A DNA stretch of 64,000 bases from Streptococcus sp. oral taxon 056 str. F0418 (GCF_000220065.1 NZ_AFQU01000001.1:1384001-1448000), one strand, 5' to 3'; positions 24,772 through 33,462 are shown, numbered from the stretch's first letter. Made by a program: numbers and translations. Notes: generated by a model not told the origin, from the sequence alone.

Positions 24772-26274
24772 ATGGGAAGTGGATTGTTACTTAATTGTAA
24801 AGATATCTATAAATCATTCGGTGATAATCACGTTCTTAAGGGAATTAATTTGAGTCTATCACGAGGAGAGGTGTCTGCTATTATTGGGGGCAATGGAGCC
24901 GGAAAAAGTACCTTAATGAAAATTATAATGGGTATTTATAAGGCTGATAGAGGAGAAATTGTTGTAGAAAATACTAGCTATAAATATATGACACCAACAA
25001 TGGCTTTGGCAAATGGTATTTATCTGGTTCCTCAAGAACCGATGTTATTTAAAAATATGACAGTTTTAGAAAACATTTTGCTTGGCCTTTCTGGAAATAA
25101 GAATGAATTGAGAAATAAATTAAAAGGAATAATCGAAGAACTAAAATGGGAAATTAATTTAGAACGCAAAGCAGACACTCTTACAATAGCTGAACAGCAA
25201 TTAGTAGAAATTTTAAAAGGTCTAATACGTGATGTGAAAATTTTAATCTTAGATGAACCTACAAGTTCTTTGACTTTTAATGAAACTGAATCTCTATTTG
25301 TATTAATTGAAAAATTAAAGGCTGAAGGTGTGGGTGTGATTTACATTACTCACCGTCTAACAGAAGTATTTGAGATTGCAACAGACATCATAATAATGCG
25401 TGACGGCATAATAAGTTTAGTAGGTAAAACACATGAATTTACGAATGAAATGCTTATTCAAGCATTGTTACCAGATGGAGCGAGTGTCGATGCTGTAAGG
25501 CATAATAAGTCTTACGATATTGATCGGACCTGCACAGAACCTGTTTTTAAAGTTGAACATTTTACTGGTAATGGTTTTAAAAATGTAAGCTTTGATGTGT
25601 ATCCAGGAGAAATTCTAGGTCTTGCAGGAGTAGTGGGTGCGGGTAGAACAGAATTAGCTGAGACGATTTTTGGAAAAGATGAGGTTCATGAGGGAAGGGT
25701 CTTTCTAGGAACAATGGATATAACAGGTAAATCAACAAATGAAGTAATTCATCTTGGCTTGAATTATGTTCCTGAAGATCGTTTTAAGAATGGAATTTTT
25801 AAAATCAGTGATATCGGCATGAATATATCGGCTTCTGCATTACAATCTGTTGGTAAATATTTTGTGGATAGGAATAGAGAAAAAGAGTTGTATGATTATT
25901 TTAAACGATCTTTCAATATCAAGACGATGGATATGAGCGATGAAATTGGTAGTTTATCGGGTGGAAATCAACAGAAAGTTGTTATTGCAAAATCCATTGC
26001 ATCTATGCCAAAATTATTGATTTTAGATGAACCAACTAGAGGAATTGATGCAGGCGCTCGTGGAGATGTTTATCGAATAATTCAAGAACTTAAATCTCGA
26101 GGGTTGGCTATTTTGATGATTTCATCAGATATGGAAGAAGTTGTTCAACTGTCTGATCGAGCAGTAACAATGTACCATGGAAAGTTGAATGCTGAATTTA
26201 TAGGAGATGATATTAATCAGGAAAATCTAATGAGTGCTTCGTTTGGTGTAGTTAAGGAGGCGAGTGTTTCATGA
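24772..26274 (+). CDS. lsrA: LsrA-like sugar/AI-2 ABC transporter ATPase
   Basis: The cytoplasmic energy subunit of a ribose-type importer: 500 residues with two fused ABC domains. The first has Walker A GGNGAGKST near residue 40 and Walker B ILILDEPTSS near 163; its signature region reads LTIAEQQLVEI. The second has a degenerate P-loop (GVVGAGRTE), signature LSGGNQQK and Walker B LLILDEPTRG. This asymmetry is normal for RbsA/LsrA. ATG 24772 was preferred to GTG 24766, which is only two bases from AAGGAGG. It is the first gene of the operon and overlaps lsrC by four bases. RbsA-type function in ribose uptake would be the alternative; the neighbours argue for Lsr. Confidence 0.85.
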   Translation: MGSGLLLNCKDIYKSFGDNHVLKGINLSLSRGEVSAIIGGNGAGKSTLMKIIMGIYKADRGEIVVENTSYKYMTPTMALANGIYLVPQEPMLFKNMTVLENILLGLSGNKNELRNKLKGIIEELKWEINLERKADTLTIAEQQLVEILKGLIRDVKILILDEPTSSLTFNETESLFVLIEKLKAEGVGVIYITHRLTEVFEIATDIIIMRDGIISLVGKTHEFTNEMLIQALLPDGASVDAVRHNKSYDIDRTCTEPVFKVEHFTGNGFKNVSFDVYPGEILGLAGVVGAGRTELAETIFGKDEVHEGRVFLGTMDITGKSTNEVIHLGLNYVPEDRFKNGIFKISDIGMNISASALQSVGKYFVDRNREKELYDYFKRSFNIKTMDMSDEIGSLSGGNQQKVVIAKSIASMPKLLILDEPTRGIDAGARGDVYRIIQELKSRGLAILMISSDMEEVVQLSDRAVTMYHGKLNAEFIGDDINQENLMSASFGVVKEASVS

Positions 26275-27260
26275 AAAATCTTTTGAAGCAAAGAGAGATG
26301 GTTTCGGTATTATTCATAGTAACATTATTTATTGTTGTTGGTTTGTTTAATTCAAAATTTCTTGAGTTAAATAATGTTTTTCAAATTATTAATAATAGCG
26401 CAATTTATTCAATAGTAGCATTGGGAATGTGCTTTGTGCTATTTACTGGAGAAATTGATGTTTCTATAGGGGCAACTGTTGGTTTAACAGCAGCCATTAC
26501 GGGGAAGTTACTAAATTCAGGAGCTTCTATTTGGGTAGTATTTTTAATGGCTCTTCTAGTAGGTGTAATTGTAGGAGCTATCAATGCAGTTGGCATTGTA
26601 TTTTTTAAGATTCCATCTATCATCATGACTTTAGGAATGATGGGAATTATTCGTGGAACGCAATATATTTATACAAATGGTCAATGGTTACAAAACTTCC
26701 CTAATGAATTTCTAAGGTTATCTCAAAACCGCATAGGAGGTACAATTGGAGTTGTTTTTGTAAGCGCTTTAATAATTGCGGCTTTGCTTCATTTATTTAT
26801 AAAAATGACAATGACTGGTAAAAGTTTTAAGGCTGTTGGAGATAATATTGATGGTGCGAGATTGATTGGTATTCCGGTAGATAGGATTAAATTTCTTAGT
26901 TATATCATTTGTGGAGGGTTTGCAGCAGTTGGAGGAGTTCTCTATGCAAGTCGTATTGGATTTGTCACTCCAATTGATGGAACTGGTTATGAGATGACTG
27001 CAATTGCGGCTTGTGTTATAGGAGGAGTTGCTTTGGAGGGCGGCCAAGGATCAACATTTGGTTCTATTATAGGCTCGATTCTTATGACATCTATTAGTAG
27101 CATTTTAGTCTTTCTTAATTTTCCTTCTACTTTTAATAATACAATTACAGGGGGTATTCTAATTGCTATCGTGGTAATTGGAGCATTATCGAATCATCGT
27201 TCTGCTGAGAAGGTTCGGAAGGAGCGATTACGAGTGAGAGTTGAGCAAGGAGGGGAATAA
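26271..27260 (+). CDS. lsrC: LsrC-like ABC transporter permease
   Basis: A 329-residue integral membrane protein with about 8-10 hydrophobic segments and the BPD_transp_2 (RbsC/LsrC/D) family signature: GEIDVSIGATVGLTA in the first third, and the GDNIDGARLIGIPVDRIK cytoplasmic loop that docks on the ATPase. It should form one half of the membrane channel with LsrD. It overlaps lsrA by four bases (ATGA) and lsrD starts one base after its stop. Confidence 0.85.
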   Translation: MKNLLKQREMVSVLFIVTLFIVVGLFNSKFLELNNVFQIINNSAIYSIVALGMCFVLFTGEIDVSIGATVGLTAAITGKLLNSGASIWVVFLMALLVGVIVGAINAVGIVFFKIPSIIMTLGMMGIIRGTQYIYTNGQWLQNFPNEFLRLSQNRIGGTIGVVFVSALIIAALLHLFIKMTMTGKSFKAVGDNIDGARLIGIPVDRIKFLSYIICGGFAAVGGVLYASRIGFVTPIDGTGYEMTAIAACVIGGVALEGGQGSTFGSIIGSILMTSISSILVFLNFPSTFNNTITGGILIAIVVIGALSNHRSAEKVRKERLRVRVEQGGE

Positions 27261-27261
27261 A

Positions 27262-28287
27262 GTGGAGAAAATAAAGTCAATTTTAAATCATTTTAGTTGG
27301 CGATGGGAATATTTTTTGATTGTCCTTTTAATTGCTGAATTTATTATATTTGGTAGTATGAATCCTAGATTTTTAAACCCATTTATCCTGATGAATTCCA
27401 TCAATAATTTTATTCCTGTTTGTATCGTGTCGCTATTTGTAACTTTTGTAATTATTACGGGAGGAATGGATATTCAGGCTGGATCTATCATGGGGCTGAC
27501 TTCCATTTGTGTTGGCGTGTTTTGGCAAAAAATAGGACTTAATATCTGGATGGCAATTTTGCTTGGATTTGTAGTAGGAGCACTTTGTGGATTATTTAGT
27601 GGTATTTTAATTGCCTATACAAAAGTTCAACCAATGGTAATAACTTTAGGAGGTTCTTTCCTTTATTCAGGTTTGGCTCTAGTGGTACCAGCTTTAGCTC
27701 AAGTAGTTTCATACCAAGGGATTACAAATTTTCCTAGTGAATTTCAATCCATTTCAAATGGGAACCTATTTGGAATTCCTAATCAAGTTATTGCCTTTAT
27801 AGCTTTAACTATAATTGCATATTTGATTCTTCATCGAACAAAGTATGGAAGGAAAATTTTTCTTATAGGGGTAAATAGAAATACGGCTGAATATTCAGGG
27901 ATTAGATCTGCAAGAGTAGTCATGAGTACCTATATTTTTTCAGGGATTGCTGCGTCAGTTGCAGGTGTTCTACTAACCTCTTACCTAGGAACTGCTAAAC
28001 CAGATTTTGGTGCAGATTTAACATTGCCGATTATTACAGCAGTAGTGCTTGGGGGGACCTCGATTTATGGAGGGAAAGGAAACGTATTTGGGACTGCTTT
28101 GGCGGCACTGATTATTGGTTTCATGAAATTTGGTCTGACTTTAGTTGGAGTGAATGCACAGTATCAAGATATTCCTGTAGGTATCCTATTGATTATTTCT
28201 TTGATCGTTAACTTTTTGATTAATGGGAATATATTACAAAAGTTAATAAAAAAATACGAAAGGAAGTATGAAATGGACAGTTCATAA
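27262..28287 (+). CDS. lsrD: LsrD-like ABC transporter permease
   Basis: A 341-residue second permease of the same family, with the corresponding GGMDIQAGSIMGLTS and GVNRNTAEYSGIRSARVV motifs and about ten hydrophobic segments. The start is GTG 27262, behind AAGGAGGGG inside the lsrC end; an earlier TTG (27241) would put the ribosome binding site inside the gene. Paired, non-identical permeases are usual for Lsr systems, whereas ribose importers commonly use one RbsC. The gene is followed by a 52-base gap before lsrB. Confidence 0.85.
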   Translation: MEKIKSILNHFSWRWEYFLIVLLIAEFIIFGSMNPRFLNPFILMNSINNFIPVCIVSLFVTFVIITGGMDIQAGSIMGLTSICVGVFWQKIGLNIWMAILLGFVVGALCGLFSGILIAYTKVQPMVITLGGSFLYSGLALVVPALAQVVSYQGITNFPSEFQSISNGNLFGIPNQVIAFIALTIIAYLILHRTKYGRKIFLIGVNRNTAEYSGIRSARVVMSTYIFSGIAASVAGVLLTSYLGTAKPDFGADLTLPIITAVVLGGTSIYGGKGNVFGTALAALIIGFMKFGLTLVGVNAQYQDIPVGILLIISLIVNFLINGNILQKLIKKYERKYEMDSS

Positions 28288-28339
28288 GGTAAAGTATAGA
28301 GAATGTTTTGGTCGTTGTAGCTTATAATAAGGAGAAAAG

Positions 28340-29449
28340 ATGATGAAAATAAAAAAATTATTAACTTATAGTGCTTTACTTGGCGTAGCAGCGATTGCTT
28401 TGGTTGCTTGTGGAAATTCAAATTCGAATTCTAGTTCTGATTCGAGTTCTAAGTCTTCAGGAAATAATGGAGGAAAAGTAGTGTTTGTGCCAAAAGTCAC
28501 GGGGAATTCTTTCTTTGAATCAGGGAACTTAGGTGCACAAGAAATGGCTAAAAAAGAAGGTTTTACAGTTGACTATAACGGAAATTCTGTGGCTTCTGTG
28601 GCAAATCAGGTAACAATTATTAATAATGCTGTTCAAACAGGAGCGGGTTCTATTGCGATTTCCTCAGTAGATCCAACTGGTTTGGATAATGCCTTGAAAC
28701 AAGCACAACAAGCTGGTTTAAAAGTAGTAACATGGGACTCAGATGTTTCACCTGATGCACGTTCTCTAATGGTATCACAAGGAACACCGCAACAATTAGG
28801 TGAAATGCTTGTTAAAATGAGTGTGGATGCCCTGGAAAAACGTGGTAAAGATCCGAAAAAAGATGCTATTAAATATGCATGGCACTATTCATCTTCTACT
28901 GTTCAAGACCAAAATTCGTGGCAAAAAGTTGGAGAAGAATATATTAAGAAAAATTATCCAAATTGGGTTAATGTAAATAAATCAAATTATTATAGTAATC
29001 AGGATGCTCAGGAAGCATTGAATGTTGGACAATCTATTCTTTCAGCACATAAAGATATCGATTTGGTTATCTGTAATGATTCTACTGCCCTTCCAGGCCA
29101 ATTGCAAGCTGTTCAAAATGCGGGATTAACTAAGAAAGATGTGACTATTACTGGCTTTTCAACTCCAAACTCTATTAAGAAATATGCTAAAGATAATATT
29201 ATTGAAGAATGGGGCTTGTGGGATGTAAAGGTCCAAGGAGGAATGGCAGTTTATTTAGCAAACTATTTGGCTTCAGGGAATGAGGTAAAAGTAGGTGATA
29301 AAATTGATATTCCTGGTATTGGAAAAGTTGAAGTTCAAAATAATACAGTTTTAGATCCAAAATATAAGAATAGCGAAAAGAGTGGAGTTGTTCTGCTTCC
29401 AGAAAGAACGGTTTTCACAACTGAAAATATGGATAAATATGATTTTTAA
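28340..29449 (+). CDS. lsrB: LsrB-like AI-2 binding lipoprotein
   Basis: A 369-residue periplasmic-binding-type lipoprotein: signal peptide with lipobox LVACG (Cys25), a Ser/Asn-rich tether, then a two-lobed sugar-binding domain. It aligns along its whole length with E. coli LsrB from memory (VTWDSD, TVQDQNSW, TGFSTPN, VGDKIDIPGIGKVEV, VVLLPER). Of the six ligand-contacting residues of enteric LsrB, four are present (Lys52, Asp133, Asp190, Gln191). The equivalents of Pro220 and Ala222 are Asn246 and Ser248. It should deliver AI-2 or a close pentose relative to LsrCD. Confidence is high for the family and moderate for the ligand. Confidence 0.85.
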   Translation: MMKIKKLLTYSALLGVAAIALVACGNSNSNSSSDSSSKSSGNNGGKVVFVPKVTGNSFFESGNLGAQEMAKKEGFTVDYNGNSVASVANQVTIINNAVQTGAGSIAISSVDPTGLDNALKQAQQAGLKVVTWDSDVSPDARSLMVSQGTPQQLGEMLVKMSVDALEKRGKDPKKDAIKYAWHYSSSTVQDQNSWQKVGEEYIKKNYPNWVNVNKSNYYSNQDAQEALNVGQSILSAHKDIDLVICNDSTALPGQLQAVQNAGLTKKDVTITGFSTPNSIKKYAKDNIIEEWGLWDVKVQGGMAVYLANYLASGNEVKVGDKIDIPGIGKVEVQNNTVLDPKYKNSEKSGVVLLPERTVFTTENMDKYDF

Positions 29450-29460
29450 GGAGAAAATAA

Positions 29461-30342
29461 ATGGCAGATTTAGAAGGATTAAAAGTTTCTAAGGATTACT
29501 ATGTAGACACACCTGTGAAAACTTTAGAACAGTTTTATGTTAAAGGTGCCCATAATTTAGATTATGGCATGAAAAAGCATTTATCGAATATTTTCAATCC
29601 AAAAAGCGGTAATTCAGTGATGTTTGCATTTGATCACGGCTATTTCATGGGTTCAACAGCAGGATTGGAGCGTTTGGATATTATTTTACCTAAAATTGCA
29701 CCGGAAGTAGATTGTTTGATGGGAACTCGTGGAGCGATTCGAACAAGTGTTGATCCGAGTTGGCGTAAGTCAACAGCCCTTCGTGTAACATCAGGTTCAA
29801 CCATGTTGAATGATGATCTGAGTCATGAAATTTTAGCAGTGGACATTGAAGAAGCGATTCGATTGAATGCGGATTGCTTGGCTGTACAAACGTTTGTGGG
29901 TGCAGATGGTCAGTTATCGAGTCTTGAAAATTTATCTAGAGCAATTAATCTCGCCAATCGTTATAGCATTCCAACAATGGGAGTTGTAGCAGTTGGAAAG
30001 GATATGGAAAGGACAGATCGATTTTTCAAGTTGGCTACGCGAGTAGTTGCTGAGTTGGGTGCAAATTTAGTCAAGTCCTATTATTGTGAAAATTTTGAAG
30101 AAGTTGTAGCCGCTTGTCCTGTTCCAATTGTTGTGGCAGGTGGGAAAAAACTTCCTGAGAAAGAAGCTTTGGAATTAGCATATAAAGCTATTAGTGGTGG
30201 TGCTAAAGGTTTAGATATGGGAAGGAATATTTTCCAAAGTCTACATCCTACCGAAATGGCGAAAAGTATTTCTAAAATTGTTCATGAGAAATTCACAGAT
30301 AAAGAAGCATTTGAATATTATACCGATTTAATTAATAAATAA
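29461..30342 (+). CDS. lsrF: LsrF-like 3-hydroxy-5-phosphonooxypentane-2,4-dione thiolase
   Basis: In enteric bacteria LsrF is a DhnA-type, aldolase-fold thiolase that transfers the acetyl group of isomerised phospho-AI-2 to coenzyme A. This 293-residue protein matches E. coli LsrF nearly end to end, with shared blocks IFNPKSG, FAFDHGYF, PTMGVVAVGKDM, CPVPIVVAGGKKLPE and DMGRNIFQS. The Schiff-base lysine is Lys205 (in LVKSYY), equivalent to E. coli Lys203. Only a class I DhnA aldolase acting on another sugar would be an alternative; the closeness to LsrF makes that less likely. It follows lsrB by 11 bases. Confidence 0.88.
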   Translation: MADLEGLKVSKDYYVDTPVKTLEQFYVKGAHNLDYGMKKHLSNIFNPKSGNSVMFAFDHGYFMGSTAGLERLDIILPKIAPEVDCLMGTRGAIRTSVDPSWRKSTALRVTSGSTMLNDDLSHEILAVDIEEAIRLNADCLAVQTFVGADGQLSSLENLSRAINLANRYSIPTMGVVAVGKDMERTDRFFKLATRVVAELGANLVKSYYCENFEEVVAACPVPIVVAGGKKLPEKEALELAYKAISGGAKGLDMGRNIFQSLHPTEMAKSISKIVHEKFTDKEAFEYYTDLINK

Positions 30343-30364
30343 GTCATTTATGAAATTTAATTAG

Positions 30365-30404
30365 TAAATTTAGGGGAGTAAATGGTTATTTATTTCCCTA
30401 AATG
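30365..30404 (+). other. Intercistronic hairpin between lsrF and lsrR
   Basis: ATTTAGGG at 30368-30375 pairs with CCCTAAAT at 30396-30403, with an AT-rich inner stem. The T tract after it is weak, so it may act as a partial terminator or an mRNA-stabilising end rather than a full stop. TATAAT at 30417-30422 could give lsrR a separate weak promoter. Confidence 0.45.
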
Positions 30405-30461
30405 TTGTTTATAGTGTATAATTTTATTTTAGTTAAGATATTTGCTAAGAGGTGCAAGATT

Positions 30462-31421
30462 ATGGATTTTTCAGAAAAAGATGAATTATATAAAGATTCA
30501 ATGCTATATAAGGTTGCGTGGCTATATTATATAGATGGCTTGACTCAAAAAGAAATTGCAGAAAAGCTTTCCGTTAGTCGCATGAAAATTATAAAAATGC
30601 TAGAAGAATCCAGAAAACGAAAAATCGTTCGATTCCACTTCTCAACATTATACAGAAATAAAAATACTACTGAAAAACAATTAATTCATAAATATCAATT
30701 AAAAGATGTCTTTGTTGTGCCTTGGAGCAGTAGTGATAAGTTGCCAGAAAATCTGGGTCAGGCTACTGCTATGTATCTGAATGATTTGATTCAAGATGAC
30801 TCTCTTGTAGGTGTAGGTTATGGAGAAACTATGGGGGCTTTCTTAAAGAATTTATCCAAAATGACAGATAAAAATGTATCTGTTGTTTCCATGACCGGAG
30901 GAGTCATGCCGTATATCAAACAAATTGGGAACGGCATCATTGATTTGAAACATTATCTAATTCCAGCTCCGCTTATTGTGAGTAACAAAGAATTGGCTGG
31001 AGCTATTATGAACGAAAAAGCGGTTAGCGATATTATGGATATGACGAAAGAGACAAAGGTAGTTGTTACTAGCCTTGGAGGAATGGAAGAAAATTCAACT
31101 GTTTTAAGGACAAGACTTTTAACAACCGAACGTTTCAAAAAATTAAAATCCGCAGGTGCTATTGGTGATATGTTGATGCACTTTATTGATAAAGATGGAC
31201 ATTTGGTAGATGATGAAATTGAAGAGCGTATCATCAGTACCAAACTGGAAGATCTTAAGATAAATGATTATATTATTGCCGCGGCGGGTGGAGAAGAAAA
31301 ACTTTCGATTATTCATACAGCTATAACGCATGGTCTGGTCAATGTTCTCATCACTGATGAAGTCACAGCAGAGCTCTTGTTAGGAGCGAATGAATGGAAG
31401 GAACAAAAGAATACTTATTAG
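30462..31421 (+). CDS. lsrR: LsrR-like SorC/DeoR-family transcriptional regulator
   Basis: A 319-residue regulator: an N-terminal helix-turn-helix (GLTQKEIAEKLSVSRMKIIK, residues 25-44) and a C-terminal SorC sugar-phosphate-binding domain with VGYGETMG and the late IIAAAGGEEK and VLITDEVTAELLL motifs, closely matching LsrR, which releases DNA when it binds phospho-AI-2. ATG 30462 was chosen over TTG 30402 since it follows AAGAGGTG. Unlike E. coli, where lsrR and lsrK lie divergently from lsrACDBFG, here lsrR is inside the operon. It overlaps lsrK by 28 bases. Confidence 0.87.
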   Translation: MDFSEKDELYKDSMLYKVAWLYYIDGLTQKEIAEKLSVSRMKIIKMLEESRKRKIVRFHFSTLYRNKNTTEKQLIHKYQLKDVFVVPWSSSDKLPENLGQATAMYLNDLIQDDSLVGVGYGETMGAFLKNLSKMTDKNVSVVSMTGGVMPYIKQIGNGIIDLKHYLIPAPLIVSNKELAGAIMNEKAVSDIMDMTKETKVVVTSLGGMEENSTVLRTRLLTTERFKKLKSAGAIGDMLMHFIDKDGHLVDDEIEERIISTKLEDLKINDYIIAAAGGEEKLSIIHTAITHGLVNVLITDEVTAELLLGANEWKEQKNTY

Positions 31422-32965
31422 CATTGGATGGGGGAACAGGTAGTTTTCGCGCTATTCTGTTTGATAAATTTGGACATCAAGTGGCTATTGAGCAAATTGA
31501 ATGGGAACATCCTGTAGATGTCCGCTATCAAGGAAGCATTGGGTTTGACTTTGAAAAAGATTGGGAGATTATTAAGCAGTGTCTTCAAAACCTCCTCACA
31601 AAAAACGCCATTAACCCAACTGATATCAAAGGGATTTCTTCAGATTCTATGAGGGAAGGCTTCGTTTTATATGATGAAAATCAAAAAGAGTTGATTGGTT
31701 TTTCTAATATTGATGCAAGAGCTAAAGAGGAAGCTGTCTATCTAAAAAGGAGCAATCCTGACTTGGAAATGGACATTTATCTAAAGACGGGGCAAACTTT
31801 TGCTTTAAGTGCGCTACCGCGGCTTTTATGGGTGAAAAATCATGAGCCTGAAATATATGAAAAAACGAAATTTATCAATATGATAAATGACTGGATTATT
31901 TATAAATTAACCGGTAAAATCGTTTCTGAACCAAGCAATTCTTCAACGAGTGGTCTGTTTAACTTAAAGGAGCGTAAATGGCTTCCAGAAGTGGCTCAAA
32001 AATGTGGCTTGAAGTCGGATATTTTTCCTCCTGTTTTTGAAAGTGGTGAACCTGTTGGTTATGTGACGACTCTTGCTGCACGTGAAACCGGTTTATCTGA
32101 ATCAACTGTTGTTGTCTGTGGTGGTGGAGACTCGCAGCTTGGCTGTATCGGCTTAGGTTCTATCAAAAATAATCAGGCAGCTTTGTTTGGCGGAAGTTTC
32201 TGGCAATATGAATACAATACAGACCAGCCTTATGTTGATGTAAAAGGTCGGGTTCGTGTGAATTGTCATGCTGTTGCTTCCACTTGGCAACAGGAAGCCA
32301 TTGCTTGGAGTTCAGGTTTGGTCATGCGTTGGTTTCGTGATGCTTTCCTTTCTTTAGATAAGGAAAAAGCAAAGGAATTGGGAGTTTCTGTTTATGCGTT
32401 GATGGATGGAAAAGCAAAGGATATCCCAGTTGGATGTTACGGTATGGCTTCAACTTTTGCAGATGTGATGAATTTTAGGAATCTCAAACATGCAGCACCA
32501 ACCTTTACGAATTTTATGATTGATCCAGACAGGTTTAATAAATACACTTTTTATAAGTCCATTATGGAAAATGCAGGCTTAATAACCTTAGGGCACTTAA
32601 AAATGGTAAAGGAAATCACGGGATATATGCCCGATGAGATTTTCTTTGCAGGCGGTTCTGCTTATAGTTCGTTATGGAGTCAGATAATTGCTGATATCTT
32701 AGGGATTCGGTTAATCACACCAAAAGAAAAAGAAGCTACAGCGTTGGGAGCGGCCTTTTTGGCAGGTGTCGGTAGCGGTGTTTATCAAAGTTTAGATGAA
32801 GCGATTCAGCATGTGCAGATAGATAGGATTTATGAACCGAATATGAAGAATCATCAGGAATATCTAAAAATTTTTGAAAAGTGGCAGGCAATCTATAAAG
32901 AACAGCTGACATTATCAGATCAAGGTCTGACAGATTATATGTGGATTGCAGCAGGTGCAGAGTGA
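31394..32965 (+). CDS. lsrK: LsrK-like autoinducer-2 kinase
   Basis: A 523-residue FGGY-family kinase. E. coli LsrK (about 530 residues) phosphorylates internalised AI-2, trapping it and making the LsrR inducer. Shared blocks include LALDGGTGSFRAILFD (phosphate-binding), SMREGFVLYD, ALPRLLWVKNH, GGGDSQLGCIGLG (catalytic Asp) and the terminal KWQAIYKEQL followed by DQGLT. The match is much closer to LsrK than to xylulo-, glycero- or gluconokinases that I can recall. It starts inside the lsrR end and is followed 14 bases later by the cupin gene. Confidence 0.87.
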   Translation: MEGTKEYLLALDGGTGSFRAILFDKFGHQVAIEQIEWEHPVDVRYQGSIGFDFEKDWEIIKQCLQNLLTKNAINPTDIKGISSDSMREGFVLYDENQKELIGFSNIDARAKEEAVYLKRSNPDLEMDIYLKTGQTFALSALPRLLWVKNHEPEIYEKTKFINMINDWIIYKLTGKIVSEPSNSSTSGLFNLKERKWLPEVAQKCGLKSDIFPPVFESGEPVGYVTTLAARETGLSESTVVVCGGGDSQLGCIGLGSIKNNQAALFGGSFWQYEYNTDQPYVDVKGRVRVNCHAVASTWQQEAIAWSSGLVMRWFRDAFLSLDKEKAKELGVSVYALMDGKAKDIPVGCYGMASTFADVMNFRNLKHAAPTFTNFMIDPDRFNKYTFYKSIMENAGLITLGHLKMVKEITGYMPDEIFFAGGSAYSSLWSQIIADILGIRLITPKEKEATALGAAFLAGVGSGVYQSLDEAIQHVQIDRIYEPNMKNHQEYLKIFEKWQAIYKEQLTLSDQGLTDYMWIAAGAE

Positions 32966-32979
32966 GAAAGGAGCATGTG

Positions 32980-33327
32980 ATGAAAATCGTAGATGAAAAA
33001 GATAGAGATTATCGCTTCGGCGACAGTGGCCCCAAATACTTGATGAAAGGCCCTCGCTCAAATTTTGCGGTGGTGAGGTTCAATCCCGGACAAGATTTTC
33101 CCGCCCATTATCATGAAGTCATGGAAGAAAATTTTTATATCCTAGAGGGGAAGATAGATATTTATGTGGATAAAGCCAAATACACTCTTTCAAAAGGGCA
33201 GTTTATCCATATTGAACCTGGCGAAGTGCACTATGTCAAAAATGCTTATGATGAGCCAATTGTTATGGTGTCAACCTTAGCACCTTATCAGGAAGTTGAT
33301 AAAGTTGAAGTGCCAGATGCCTATTGA
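32980..33327 (+). CDS. Small cupin-domain protein of the lsr-like operon
   Basis: A 115-residue single-domain cupin starting at ATG 32980 behind AAAGGAG. Motif 1 is visible as PAHYHEVMEENFYILEGKI (His, His, Glu metal ligands, residues about 43-62) and motif 2 as HIEPGEVHYVKN (late His). This is a metal-binding beta barrel typical of sugar isomerases, epimerases or small oxygenases. It occupies the position of lsrG, whose E. coli product isomerises phospho-AI-2 but has an unrelated ABM fold; no LsrG homologue is present here. A replacing isomerase role is a plausible inference. Confidence 0.78.
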   Translation: MKIVDEKDRDYRFGDSGPKYLMKGPRSNFAVVRFNPGQDFPAHYHEVMEENFYILEGKIDIYVDKAKYTLSKGQFIHIEPGEVHYVKNAYDEPIVMVSTLAPYQEVDKVEVPDAY

Positions 33328-33344
33328 AAATAGGTCATATCATT

Positions 33345-33380
33345 TCAGAGACTGAGATTTTTTCCAGCCTCTCCTTTTTC
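33345..33380 (+). terminator. Weak terminator after the lsr-like operon
   Basis: An imperfect stem (CAGAGACTGAGA with TCCAGCCTCT) followed by CCTTTTTC. It resembles a worn copy of the terminator hairpin in the three-hairpin repeat. Confidence 0.5.
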
Positions 33381-33462
33381 TTTTCTTTGCTTTGAAGAAG
33401 AGATTTCTCGCCCCCCTTTTTTGTGAAAAATTTCTTTAGAGCAAGAAAATTACTGAAAAATG

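Noticed and set aside
28318..28335. TATAAT-like box in the lsrD-lsrB gap as an internal promoter
   Set aside because: It overlaps the lsrB ribosome binding site and has no -35 partner, so it is more likely chance in AT-rich DNA.
24772..29449. Naming the importer as a ribose (rbs) system
   Set aside because: Two different permeases and the close LsrF, LsrK and LsrR neighbours fit Lsr better; no rbsK or rbsD is present.
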